From Pseudomonas citronellolis (GTDB taxonomy: Bacteria > Pseudomonadota > Gammaproteobacteria > Pseudomonadales > Pseudomonadaceae), in contig NZ_FOLS01000024.1 in assembly GCF_900112375.1 (NCBI RefSeq), positions 1 to 64,000 on the forward strand: 64,000 nucleotides of DNA, written 5' to 3'. Numbering within the stretch: position 1 is the stretch's first letter; the number at the start of each line of letters is the position of its first letter. Both the position numbers and the translations under genes were made by a program. Positions 46,816 to 53,854 of the stretch are shown in pieces. Under the pieces are notes generated by a model, which saw only the letters and a program-made list of their open reading frames with translations, was not told where the DNA came from and searched no databases.

Positions 46816-47028
46816 ATGTGCACGAGAATCTTCTTCGCCGGCGCCACCGGTGCCGTGGGCAAGCGCCTGCTGCCCATATTGCTGGCGCTGGAGTGGGGCG
46901 CGCCCGGGTGCTACAACCTGGCGGAGCAGGACACCGAGGTCAGCACCGCGCTGGCGCGCCACCGGCTCGGCTGGCAGCCGGGCTTCCGTCTGGAGGCCGC
47001 CGCCCTGGCCCGAGGAGAAACCCCATGA
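46816..47028 (+). pseudogene. Remnant of an NAD-dependent epimerase/dehydratase with an internal deletion
   Basis: This 70-codon frame starts MCTRIFFAGATGAVGKRLLP, the first beta strand and glycine-rich NAD loop of an atypical short-chain dehydrogenase. It passes directly to EWGAPGCYNLAEQDTEVSTA and LARHRLGWQPGF, which normally form the last 50 residues of these proteins of about 300 residues. The middle is gone without loss of frame. GAGG lies before the ATG and the stop overlaps the nat start (ATGA), so it may now act as a leader that couples translation into nat. It cannot fold as an enzyme. Confidence 0.7.
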
Positions 47029-47858
47029 CGCCACTCACCCCCTTCACCCCGCAGCAACTGCAGGCCTGCCTGGCGCGCCTCGGCCTGCCGCCGCAGCCGC
47101 CGGCCGCGACCCTGCAGAGCCTCGAACGCCTGGTCGACGCGGCGCTGCACCACCTGCCTTTCGAGAACCTCGACGTGCTGCTGGCGCGGCCCGTCGCCAT
47201 TGAGCCGGAGGCGGTCTTCGCCAAGGTCGTCGAGGGTGGCCGCGGCGGCTACTGCTTCGAACTGAACAGCCTGTTCGCCCGGCTTCTGGCCAGCCTTGGC
47301 TACCGCGTCAGCCTGCTGGTGGCGCGGGTGCGCTGGGGCATGCCGGCGGAGGTCGAGCGCACCCAGCAGAGCCACCTGCTGCTGCGCATCGAGCTGGACG
47401 AGGGGCCCTACCTGGCGGATGTCGGCTTCGGCGGCGCCAACCCGCCGCGGCCGCTGCCGCTGGTGATCGGCGAGGCGCTGCCCGGCGGCTGGCGCATCGC
47501 GCCCCACGACGGCGATGAGCTGGAGTTGGCGCTGCACACCGCCAGCGGCTGGCAGGCACTGTACCGCTTCACCCTGCAACCGCAGCACTGGGTCGATTAC
47601 CTGCCGCGCAACTGGTACACCTCGACGCACCCGGACAGCGTGTTCCGCAAGAGCCTGCGGGTAGCGCTCAGCGAGGGCGACACGCGCCTGACCCTGCTCG
47701 ACGGCCAGTTCGGCTGGCGCGATGCCAAGGGCAACGCCGAGCAGCGGCGGATCCTCGACGTGGACGAACTGATCGAGGTGCTGCGCGGGCGCTTCCACCT
47801 GCGCCTGCCGCCGGCCACCGCCGAGGCCCTGCGCGAGCCCCTGGCGCGGCTGCTCTAG
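47025..47858 (+). CDS. nat: Arylamine N-acetyltransferase
   Basis: This 277-residue enzyme transfers acetyl groups from acetyl-CoA to arylamines and hydrazines. The catalytic triad is visible: C77 in GGRGGYCFELNSLF, H117 in QQSHLLLR, D132 in YLADVGFGG. The length is normal. The ATG overlaps the stop of the epimerase remnant, with GAGGAG before it. It converges on the DUF2214 gene, overlapping its end by four bases. Confidence 0.95.
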   Translation: MTPLTPFTPQQLQACLARLGLPPQPPAATLQSLERLVDAALHHLPFENLDVLLARPVAIEPEAVFAKVVEGGRGGYCFELNSLFARLLASLGYRVSLLVARVRWGMPAEVERTQQSHLLLRIELDEGPYLADVGFGGANPPRPLPLVIGEALPGGWRIAPHDGDELELALHTASGWQALYRFTLQPQHWVDYLPRNWYTSTHPDSVFRKSLRVALSEGDTRLTLLDGQFGWRDAKGNAEQRRILDVDELIEVLRGRFHLRLPPATAEALREPLARLL

Positions 47859-48313
47859 TTGCCGGTCATGCCGATGCCGTGGGCCATCAGGCTGGCCAGC
47901 AGCGGTAGGATCAGCATCGCCAGCAGCTCGATGCGGATCACCAGCGTCACCCGCCGGCCCTGGGCCTCGCCGACCTGCGGGGCCTGGCCCGCCTTGAGCG
48001 CGTTGCGCCAGTTGAGGAAGGTCAGCGTCGGGTAGATGGACAGCAGCGCCACCAGTACGAACAGGCCGACCAGGGCGTGGAAGGCGGCGTTGTGCAGGTA
48101 GTAGTCCAGGCCCTTGGCGAACCACAGGGTGCGGGCGATGCCGGTGAGCAGCACGACGCCGGCGCTGGCGCCGTAGGCCAGGTCGATGATCACCAGGCTG
48201 CGGGCGCGCCTGGCGTCCAGCGGCAGCTGGAACAGGCGGTGCTCCAGCACCAGCAGGGCGAACATCACGAAGATGGAGATGAAGTGCAGGTAGGCAACCA
48301 GGGCTGAAGCCAT
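47855..48313 (-). CDS. DUF2214 family membrane protein
   Basis: This 152-residue protein has four hydrophobic segments (LHFISIFVMFALLVLEHRLF, IDLAYGASAGVVLLTGIART, ALVGLFVLVALLSIYPTLTF, ELLAMLILPLLASLMAHGIG). It belongs to the DUF2214 inner-membrane family of unknown function. The conserved histidines in the first and third helices are like those in small cytochrome-b-like proteins, but no heme claim can be made. It ends within the end of nat on the other strand. Confidence 0.85.
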   Translation of the reverse strand: MASALVAYLHFISIFVMFALLVLEHRLFQLPLDARRARSLVIIDLAYGASAGVVLLTGIARTLWFAKGLDYYLHNAAFHALVGLFVLVALLSIYPTLTFLNWRNALKAGQAPQVGEAQGRRVTLVIRIELLAMLILPLLASLMAHGIGMTGN

Positions 48314-48425
48314 GTCGTCGGTTCCTTGTCAGGCGTGGGCCGTGGTCCGCGCCACGGCTTCGTTGTGCTCGGCGCGATCGTGGGCGCCGCCTGGCACTTT
48401 AGAGCGCGGCGGCGCCGCCTGCCAG

Positions 48426-49775
48426 TCACGCCGAGGGCAGGCCGACCCAGGCGTCGCGGCGCGTCAGGCGCCAGGCGTAGGCGGCGAGGATCAGCCCGCG
48501 CAGCAGCATGAAGCTGAGGAACGCCAGCCACAGCCCGTGGTTGCCCAGCGGCTGCAGCAGCCAGCCCAGCGGCAGGCTCACGGCGCAGGCCAGGAGCATG
48601 GCGTTGCGCATCTCGCGGGCGCGGGTGGCGCCGATGAACAGCCCGTCCAGCAGGTAGCTCCACATGCCGATCAGGGGCAGCGCGGCGAGGTACGGCAGGT
48701 ACTGGTCGGCCACCGCGCGCACCTCGGGGATGTCGCTCTGCAGGGCGATGAACAGGTGCCCGGCGCTGCCGAAGAACAGCACGAAGGCCAGGCTGGCCAG
48801 CAGCGACCAGCCGCAGGCCACCAGCAGCGAGCGGCGCAGCGTGCGCCGGTCGCCGCTGCCAATGGCATGGCCGCACAGGGCCTCCACCGCGTGGGCCAGG
48901 CCGTCGAGGGCGTAGGAGGTGATCATCAGGCCGTTGAGCAGCAGGGCGTTGGCTGCCACCGTGGCGTCGCCCAGGCGCGCGCCCTGCACGGTCACCAGGA
49001 AGAACACGCCCTGCAGCGCCAGGCTGCGGATGAAGATGTCGCGGTTGACCATCAGCAGCGGCGCCCAGCTCACCCAGCGGCGCAGGCGGCGCCAGTCCGG
49101 CACGCCGGGGAAGCGCCCCAGCGCGCCGCGGGCCAGCCACAGGCCGAGCGCCGCGCCGCTCCACTCGGCGATCACCGAGGCCTGCGCGGCGCCGGCCACG
49201 CCCCAGCCCAGGCCGAGCACGAAGAGCAGCTCCAGGGCGATGTTCACCAGGTTGGTGGTCAGCAGGATGGCCAGCGGCCCGCGGGCGTTCTGCGTGCCCA
49301 GCAGCCAGCCGATCAGCGCGTAGCTGGCCAGGGCCGCGGGCAGGCCGAACAGGCGGATGTGGAAGAACTGCCGGGCCAGGCCGTCGAGTTCCGGCGAGGC
49401 GTTCATCAGGCCCATGGCCACCGGTGTCAGCGGCAGCGCCAGCAGGCCCAGCAGCAAGGCCAGGCCCATCGCCAGCAGCAGGCCCTGGCCGAGGATGCGC
49501 CGCAGCGCGCCGCCATCGCCGCGCCCGGCGGCCTGGGCGGCGAAGCCGGTGGTGCCCATGCGCAGGAAGCCGAGCACGCCCACCAGCAGGGTGTACAGGC
49601 TGCCGCCCACGGCCACGGCGCCCAGCTGGTGGGCGTGGGGCAGGTGGCCGATGACCGCGCTGTCGACCAGGGTCACCAGCGGCACGGAAACGTTGGACAG
49701 GATCATCGGCGCGGCCAGCGCCCAGACCCGCCGGTGGGTCGGGCGATCGCGCCAGGCGTCGCTCAGTGGGTTCAT
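48426..49775 (-). CDS. MATE-family efflux transporter (DinF type)
   Basis: This 449-residue protein has twelve hydrophobic segments in two six-helix halves, as in MATE cation antiporters. The N-terminal half has LAAPMILSNVSVPLVTLVDS and VIGHLPHAHQLGAVAVGGSL; the second half has VAANALLLNGLMITSYALDG and EALCGHAIGSGDRR. This is closest to the DinF/NorM-like branch. The substrate is unknown. It stands alone between the DUF2214 gene and the YkgJ gene. Confidence 0.92.
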   Translation of the reverse strand: MNPLSDAWRDRPTHRRVWALAAPMILSNVSVPLVTLVDSAVIGHLPHAHQLGAVAVGGSLYTLLVGVLGFLRMGTTGFAAQAAGRGDGGALRRILGQGLLLAMGLALLLGLLALPLTPVAMGLMNASPELDGLARQFFHIRLFGLPAALASYALIGWLLGTQNARGPLAILLTTNLVNIALELLFVLGLGWGVAGAAQASVIAEWSGAALGLWLARGALGRFPGVPDWRRLRRWVSWAPLLMVNRDIFIRSLALQGVFFLVTVQGARLGDATVAANALLLNGLMITSYALDGLAHAVEALCGHAIGSGDRRTLRRSLLVACGWSLLASLAFVLFFGSAGHLFIALQSDIPEVRAVADQYLPYLAALPLIGMWSYLLDGLFIGATRAREMRNAMLLACAVSLPLGWLLQPLGNHGLWLAFLSFMLLRGLILAAYAWRLTRRDAWVGLPSA

Positions 49776-49827
49776 GCAAGGCTCCGCAGCAGCGCCGCAG
49801 TATAGCGGGGCCGGAGCGCCCGCGGCC

Positions 49828-50229
49828 TTACGCCTGCTTCTTGCGGTAGGCGCAGTAGCCCGGGCGCGGGCCCACCTGCGGGTGGTTGCGGCAGGTGTCC
49901 GGGCGCTTGGCGTAGACCGTGCACAGGCGCGTCTTGCGGTCCAGGTACAGGCAGTCGCCGTTGCTGCTGCGGGTGAGGGTGAAGATGCCGCTCTTCTGGT
50001 TGAAGCGCTCGACCAGGCCTTCCTTGCTCAGGCGCTTGGCGATGTTCTTCGCCGGCTCCTCGCGTTCGAACTCGTCCACCACGCCCAGGCGGATGAGGTC
50101 GCCGATGCGCACTTCCACCGGCATGGTGCAGCAGGTGGCGTGGCAGTCGCGGCACAGGCCCGAGCTGTACTTCGCCCAGGTTTCCAGGCGGTCGAGTTCG
50201 GCGTTGGCGATCAGCGGGGGTTTTCTCAT
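49828..50229 (-). CDS. YkgJ-family cysteine cluster protein
   Basis: This 133-residue protein has the CxxCxxxCC cluster in LCRDCHATCCTMPVEV and further cysteines in GDCLYLDRKTRLCTVYAKRP and DTCRNHP, the marks of the UPF0153/YkgJ family, which probably binds zinc or an iron-sulfur centre. The ATG at 50229 begins the conserved sequence, although the open frame is much longer. The function is unknown. Confidence 0.88.
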   Translation of the reverse strand: MRKPPLIANAELDRLETWAKYSSGLCRDCHATCCTMPVEVRIGDLIRLGVVDEFEREEPAKNIAKRLSKEGLVERFNQKSGIFTLTRSSNGDCLYLDRKTRLCTVYAKRPDTCRNHPQVGPRPGYCAYRKKQA

Positions 50230-50312
50230 GGCGGCGGCACGGTGCGTTGCGGGGCGCGCAATCATAGTGGCCTCGACGGCGGATTGCGCGCCCTTTCGAC
50301 GAAACGGCGGCG

Positions 50313-51557
50313 TCAGTCGCGCCAGCGCGGCTGCAGGTCGTCGTCCAGCGTCCAGTGCGGCTGCCCCGGGCGCAGGCGCACGCCGCCGACCCAGCGCTCG
50401 GCGGCCAGCTGGTCCAGGCCGTGGCGCTCGCCGGCCAGCACCTGGCGGCCCAGCGCGGTGAGATGCACCGGGCGCTGGGCCCAGGGCAGCTGCGGCTCGG
50501 CTTCCAGCAACAGCGGGGTGGGGCTGTCGATCAGCGGGCGCATCAGCACGTGGAACATCAGGTCGCCCAGGTAGGGCAACGGCTCGCGGTGCGTCATCAG
50601 CTCGGCGAACACCCGGCCCAGGGGCAGCTCGCCGCGCTCGGCGACTATGCCCAGGCTCAGGCGTTCGGTCAGCGACAGGCCGTCGCGCGCGCCGGGCAGC
50701 TCCTGCAACTGGCGGCGCAGGGCATTGCCCAGCAGCGGCAACGCCGGTGTCGGTTTGCTGGCCAGCGTGGCCCAGGCCTGTGGCGAGGGCTGGCGGTAGG
50801 CGTCCCAGGCTTCGCGGGCCAGCAGCAGGGCCTCTTCGCCCAGCGGCCGGCGCTGCGGCCAGAGCCAGGCGAGCAGGTCGGGGGCCAGTTGGCCGATGCC
50901 GATGAAGCGCTGCACGCCGGGCACCCGGTCGGTCTCGATCAGCTCCAGGCGCTCGGGCAAGCGCGGCAGGCCGGCGAGTACGCGGATCAGGAACAACTGG
51001 TCGTAGGCATCGGCCTCGCACCAGAGCACCACCCGCAGGCGCTCGGGGAGTTGGTCGAGCAGGGCGTATTCGTCCCGGGTGCGGCGCAGGGCGTCGACCG
51101 CGGGAATGTCGAAAGCCTGGCTGACGAAGGCCGCGCGCAGCTGGCGGAAGCTTTCTTCCGGCAGCACCGGCACGGGGCCCATGCTCAGCGGGTCGGCGAA
51201 CATGCGGAACTCGCCGCGGAAGCCGGCGAGTTCCAGGCTGTGGGCGATGTCGTTGCCGCAGCGCAGGTGCAGGCAGGCGGCTTCGTCGCCGCTGGCGAAG
51301 TCCGGGTGGCGCGCGGCGAAGGCGATGGCCTCGACGTGGGCCTTGAGCTTCGGCCAACTGGCGAAGCCCAGTTCCCGCGCCAGCAGCCACTGGCAGTCGG
51401 CCAGCCGCGGCGGGTGGCCGAGGCCTTGCGGGGCCTGGGCGTGGAGGCGTTGCAGGGCTTGCGCCTGGCCGGCGCGCAGGTCGCGCAGCAGGGCCTTGGC
51501 GTGCTGGCGTTGGCGGTCGAGGTCGATACGGCCGTCTTGGCCGGAAGTCGGGGACAT
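50313..51557 (-). CDS. DUF1835 domain-containing protein
   Basis: This 414-residue protein has a DUF1835 segment in its middle (LHLRCGNDIAHSLELAGFRG ... FADPLSMGPVP) and a C-terminal part with LPWAQRPVHLTALGRQVLAG and RWVGGVRLRP. The N-terminal 100 residues resemble the short helical region of ankyrin-type or DNA-associated proteins (RQHAKALLRDLRAGQAQALQ, CQWLLARELGFASWPKLKAH). GGAG stands before the ATG at 51557. The family's function is unknown. Confidence 0.82.
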   Translation of the reverse strand: MSPTSGQDGRIDLDRQRQHAKALLRDLRAGQAQALQRLHAQAPQGLGHPPRLADCQWLLARELGFASWPKLKAHVEAIAFAARHPDFASGDEAACLHLRCGNDIAHSLELAGFRGEFRMFADPLSMGPVPVLPEESFRQLRAAFVSQAFDIPAVDALRRTRDEYALLDQLPERLRVVLWCEADAYDQLFLIRVLAGLPRLPERLELIETDRVPGVQRFIGIGQLAPDLLAWLWPQRRPLGEEALLLAREAWDAYRQPSPQAWATLASKPTPALPLLGNALRRQLQELPGARDGLSLTERLSLGIVAERGELPLGRVFAELMTHREPLPYLGDLMFHVLMRPLIDSPTPLLLEAEPQLPWAQRPVHLTALGRQVLAGERHGLDQLAAERWVGGVRLRPGQPHWTLDDDLQPRWRD

Positions 51558-51712
51558 ACGAGCTCCTTTCGGGCCGGGTCCGCTGTCGGGCCGGAGTCGT
51601 ATGGAAAGTCGGCGGATGCAGCACCTGGGCGAACCCTTTCCGCGGACCGGTGGCGTGGTGGACGCCGCCGCCCGACTATAGCGGCGGCGCCCGCGCCGGG
51701 CAATGCCGGCGC

Positions 51713-52162
51713 TCAGCCCTTGCGGATCAGCCAGATGCCCACGCCGATGGCGGCGATGCCGGCCAGCTTCAGGGCGCTGATGGGGTTCTCCCTGAAGCCG
51801 GCCCAGCCGAAGTGGTCGAGGGTCATGGCCATGCCCAGCTGGCCGGCCAGCACCAGCACCATGAACAGCAGGGCGCCGACCCGCGGCGCGGCGAAGGCGG
51901 CGATGAAGATGAAGAACATGCCGAGGAAGCCGCCGCACCAGTGCCACCAGTGCAGCGAGCGCAGCGCCTGGAGGGCGGGGAACTCGCGGTTGGCGAGGGT
52001 CAGCACCAGCAGGCCGAAGGTGCCGACGACGAAGGAGATCAGCGCGGCGGCCAGCACGCTGGACACCTGCTTGGCCAACTGGCCGTTGATGCCCGCCTGC
52101 AGCGGCAGGCAGGCGCCGGCGATCAGCGGCAGGACGAACATCCACCAGGGCGGCGTGGGCAT
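51713..52162 (-). CDS. DMT-family transporter (YdcZ/DUF606 type)
   Basis: This 149-residue membrane protein has five hydrophobic segments and the half-size EamA-like fold of the DUF606/YdcZ group. The start IAGACLPLQAGINGQLAKQV and the segment MTLDHFGWAGFRENPISALK are typical. Such proteins are thought to work as dimers; substrates are unknown. It stands alone, divergent from the SRPBCC gene. Confidence 0.88.
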   Translation of the reverse strand: MPTPPWWMFVLPLIAGACLPLQAGINGQLAKQVSSVLAAALISFVVGTFGLLVLTLANREFPALQALRSLHWWHWCGGFLGMFFIFIAAFAAPRVGALLFMVLVLAGQLGMAMTLDHFGWAGFRENPISALKLAGIAAIGVGIWLIRKG

Positions 52163-52251
52163 GGGGTACTCCTTGGCAGTCGAAGCGAAAAGGACAGCCG
52201 GCTAGTATGCACCAGACCGGAGCAGCGCTCCCGCTTCCCAGGAGAGAAACC

Positions 52252-52686
52252 ATGGGCACCTCCGCTTCCCGCACCCTGGCCGCGCGCATCGAGCGCCCCT
52301 GGCAGGTGGCCTACGACTTCCTCGCCGAGCCGCGCAACTTCCCGCGCTGGGCTTCGGGCCTGTGCAGCGCCATCGAACCGCTGGACGCCGACCACTGGCT
52401 GGCACAGACGCCCCAGGGGCCGCTGCGGGTGCGCTTTTCGCCGCGCAACCCGTTCGGCGTGCTGGACCACGACGTGCTGCCCGAAGACGCCCCGCCCATC
52501 CACATCCCCCTGCGCCTGATCGCCAACGGCGACGGCTGCGAACTGCTGCTGACCCTGCTGCGCCAGCCGGCGATGGACGACGTCGCCTTCGAACGCGATG
52601 CGCAGTGGGTGGAGAAGGATTTGCGGGCGATCAAGGCGTTGCTGGAGTCGGAGGAGCTGCCTTGGTCGATGGGGTTTTCGCCGTGA
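52252..52686 (+). CDS. SRPBCC/polyketide cyclase-like protein
   Basis: This 144-residue protein has the helix-grip pattern of the START/SRPBCC superfamily: ARIERPWQVAYDFLAEPRNF, PRWASGL, then strands and a long C-terminal helix (FERDAQWVEKDLRAIKALLE). The family binds hydrophobic ligands, but no active-site residue can be assigned. AGGAG lies before the ATG at 52252; an upstream Met at 52207 has no ribosome site. A cytoplasmic location is likely. Confidence 0.82.
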   Translation: MGTSASRTLAARIERPWQVAYDFLAEPRNFPRWASGLCSAIEPLDADHWLAQTPQGPLRVRFSPRNPFGVLDHDVLPEDAPPIHIPLRLIANGDGCELLLTLLRQPAMDDVAFERDAQWVEKDLRAIKALLESEELPWSMGFSP

Positions 52687-52739
52687 AGTTCGGGGCGGGC
52701 GCTTCGAGGTTGAACACGGAGTGTGTTTGGGGCCAAGGT

Positions 52740-52890
52740 CAGGCGGCGTATAACCGCGAACGGTTATACGCCCTACGCCACTTGTAGGCGCCGCTGCTTT
52801 TCGTAGCCTGTAGGATGGGTTGAGCGAAGCGATACCCATCACCGTGACCACCACACGCATGGGTTTCGCAGGCTCAACCCATCCTACGAA
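52740..52890. repeat. Family D palindrome followed by a family C palindrome
   Basis: 52741-52778 carries GGCGGCGTATAACCGC...GGTTATACGCCCTACG, preceded by GGCCAAGGTCA as in the extended D copy at 42.7 kb. 52809-52890 carries family C from GTAGGATGGGTTGAGCGAAG to GGCTCAACCCATCCTACGAA. They lie between convergent genes. Confidence 0.85.
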
Positions 52891-52939
52891 ATGCACCTGG
52901 TGCAGCCGGCAGATAATTGTTCCTACGGGATTTCCTGCT

Positions 52940-53227
52940 TTACGCCACTGCCTGCAGGCGGGGGATCGGTGGATGGGGTTGCTGGCTGACCTGCCAGAGG
53001 TCGTAGGCGGCCTGCATCGCCAGCCAGTGCCGGGCGCTGGACAGGCCGGCCTGTTCCAGGCGCCAGGCCAGGTCGGCGCTGATGGGCGCGCGGCCATGCA
53101 GCACCTTGGACAGGTGCGGCCGGCTGAAACCCAGGTGCGCGGCCAGCGCGGTGACCGACAGGCACAGGGCCGGCAAAACATCCTCGCGCAGGATTTCGCC
53201 CGGGTGGGGTGGGTTGTGCATGGCCAT
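52940..53227 (-). CDS. higA: HigA-type antitoxin
   Basis: This 95-residue XRE-family protein has the HigA start MHNPPHPGEILREDVLPALC and a helix-turn-helix (SVTALAAHLGFSRPHLSKVL, HGRAPISADLAWRLEQA). It should bind the HigB toxin and repress the shared promoter. The order is toxin first, as in higBA loci. The gap to higB is 14 bp. Confidence 0.93.
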   Translation of the reverse strand: MAMHNPPHPGEILREDVLPALCLSVTALAAHLGFSRPHLSKVLHGRAPISADLAWRLEQAGLSSARHWLAMQAAYDLWQVSQQPHPPIPRLQAVA

Positions 53228-53241
53228 GGCGAGCCCTCCGC

Positions 53242-53520
53242 TCAGTGGTAGTCGAGGTAGTCCAGCAGTTCCGCGTCGGTGCCTTCGAAGCGGAAGATCA
53301 CCCGCCAGTTGCCGGAGACGCTGACGGACCAGTAGCCCCGCAGCGTGCCTTTCAGCCCATGCAGGCGATAACCGGGCAGGTCCATTTCCCTGGGGGCCTT
53401 GGCGGCATCCAGGGCAGCAAGGATGCGCAGCAGCCTGGACACATGGTCAGCCCTGACGCCGCGATGATCCCCGTGCAGGTAAAGGGCACGCAGGCCCTTG
53501 TGGCGGAAGCTCCTGATCAT
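53242..53520 (-). CDS. higB: HigB-type RelE/ParE superfamily toxin
   Basis: This 92-residue protein has the HigB layout: MIRSFRHKGLRALYLHGDHR, LRILAALDAAKAPREMDLPG, YRLHGLKGTLRGYWSVSVSG and NWRVIFRFEGTDAELLDYLD. Members of the family cut mRNA on the ribosome. The long open frame upstream (to 53904) is not conserved, and the ATG at 53520 begins the family sequence. A 21-bp palindrome lies eight bases before it, so the leader must be very short. Confidence 0.93.
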   Translation of the reverse strand: MIRSFRHKGLRALYLHGDHRGVRADHVSRLLRILAALDAAKAPREMDLPGYRLHGLKGTLRGYWSVSVSGNWRVIFRFEGTDAELLDYLDYH

Positions 53521-53527
53521 CGGCGGA

Positions 53528-53548
53528 CTGTAATCTAATAGATTACAG
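53528..53548. promoter_or_regulatory. higBA operator palindrome
   Basis: Perfect 9-bp arms, CTGTAATCT and AGATTACAG, are separated by AAT. On the coding strand TAATCT within it can be the -10 box, so a bound antitoxin would cover the promoter. It is an A/T-rich island in GC-rich DNA. Confidence 0.8.
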
Positions 53549-53586
53549 CTTCCTGAGCCGAGATGCTTGTAGGATGGCGCCGCTTC

Positions 53587-53813
53587 TCGTAGGAGCGAGC
53601 TTGCTCGCGAATGGGGTCTCCCGGATGCATTGGCATTACGCCGACCTCCGCTCCCTCTCCCCAGCCCTCTCCCTGAAGGGAGAGGGGGCTTGTCCGTGCC
53701 GGCTGGGAATAAGGTTTTAGCCGGGAAACATAGAGGTGTTTCCGGCTGACTGCTTGGTGCCCGTTTCTGCCGAACGGTCCCCTCTCCCTTCAGGGAGAGG
53801 GTTAGGGAGAGGG
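53587..53813. repeat. Single REP copy and two family E hairpins
   Basis: This lies in the 334-bp stretch between higB and fadH. REP is at 53587-53611. Family E copies are at 53653-53688 (CCCTCTCCCCAGCCCTCTCC ... GGGAGAGGG) and 53778-53813 (same unit as at 379-413, including CGAACGGTCC). No coding signal is seen. Confidence 0.85.
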
Positions 53814-53854
53814 CGCTTTGCGGAACCGCACCAAACCCCCCAACAGAACACCCC

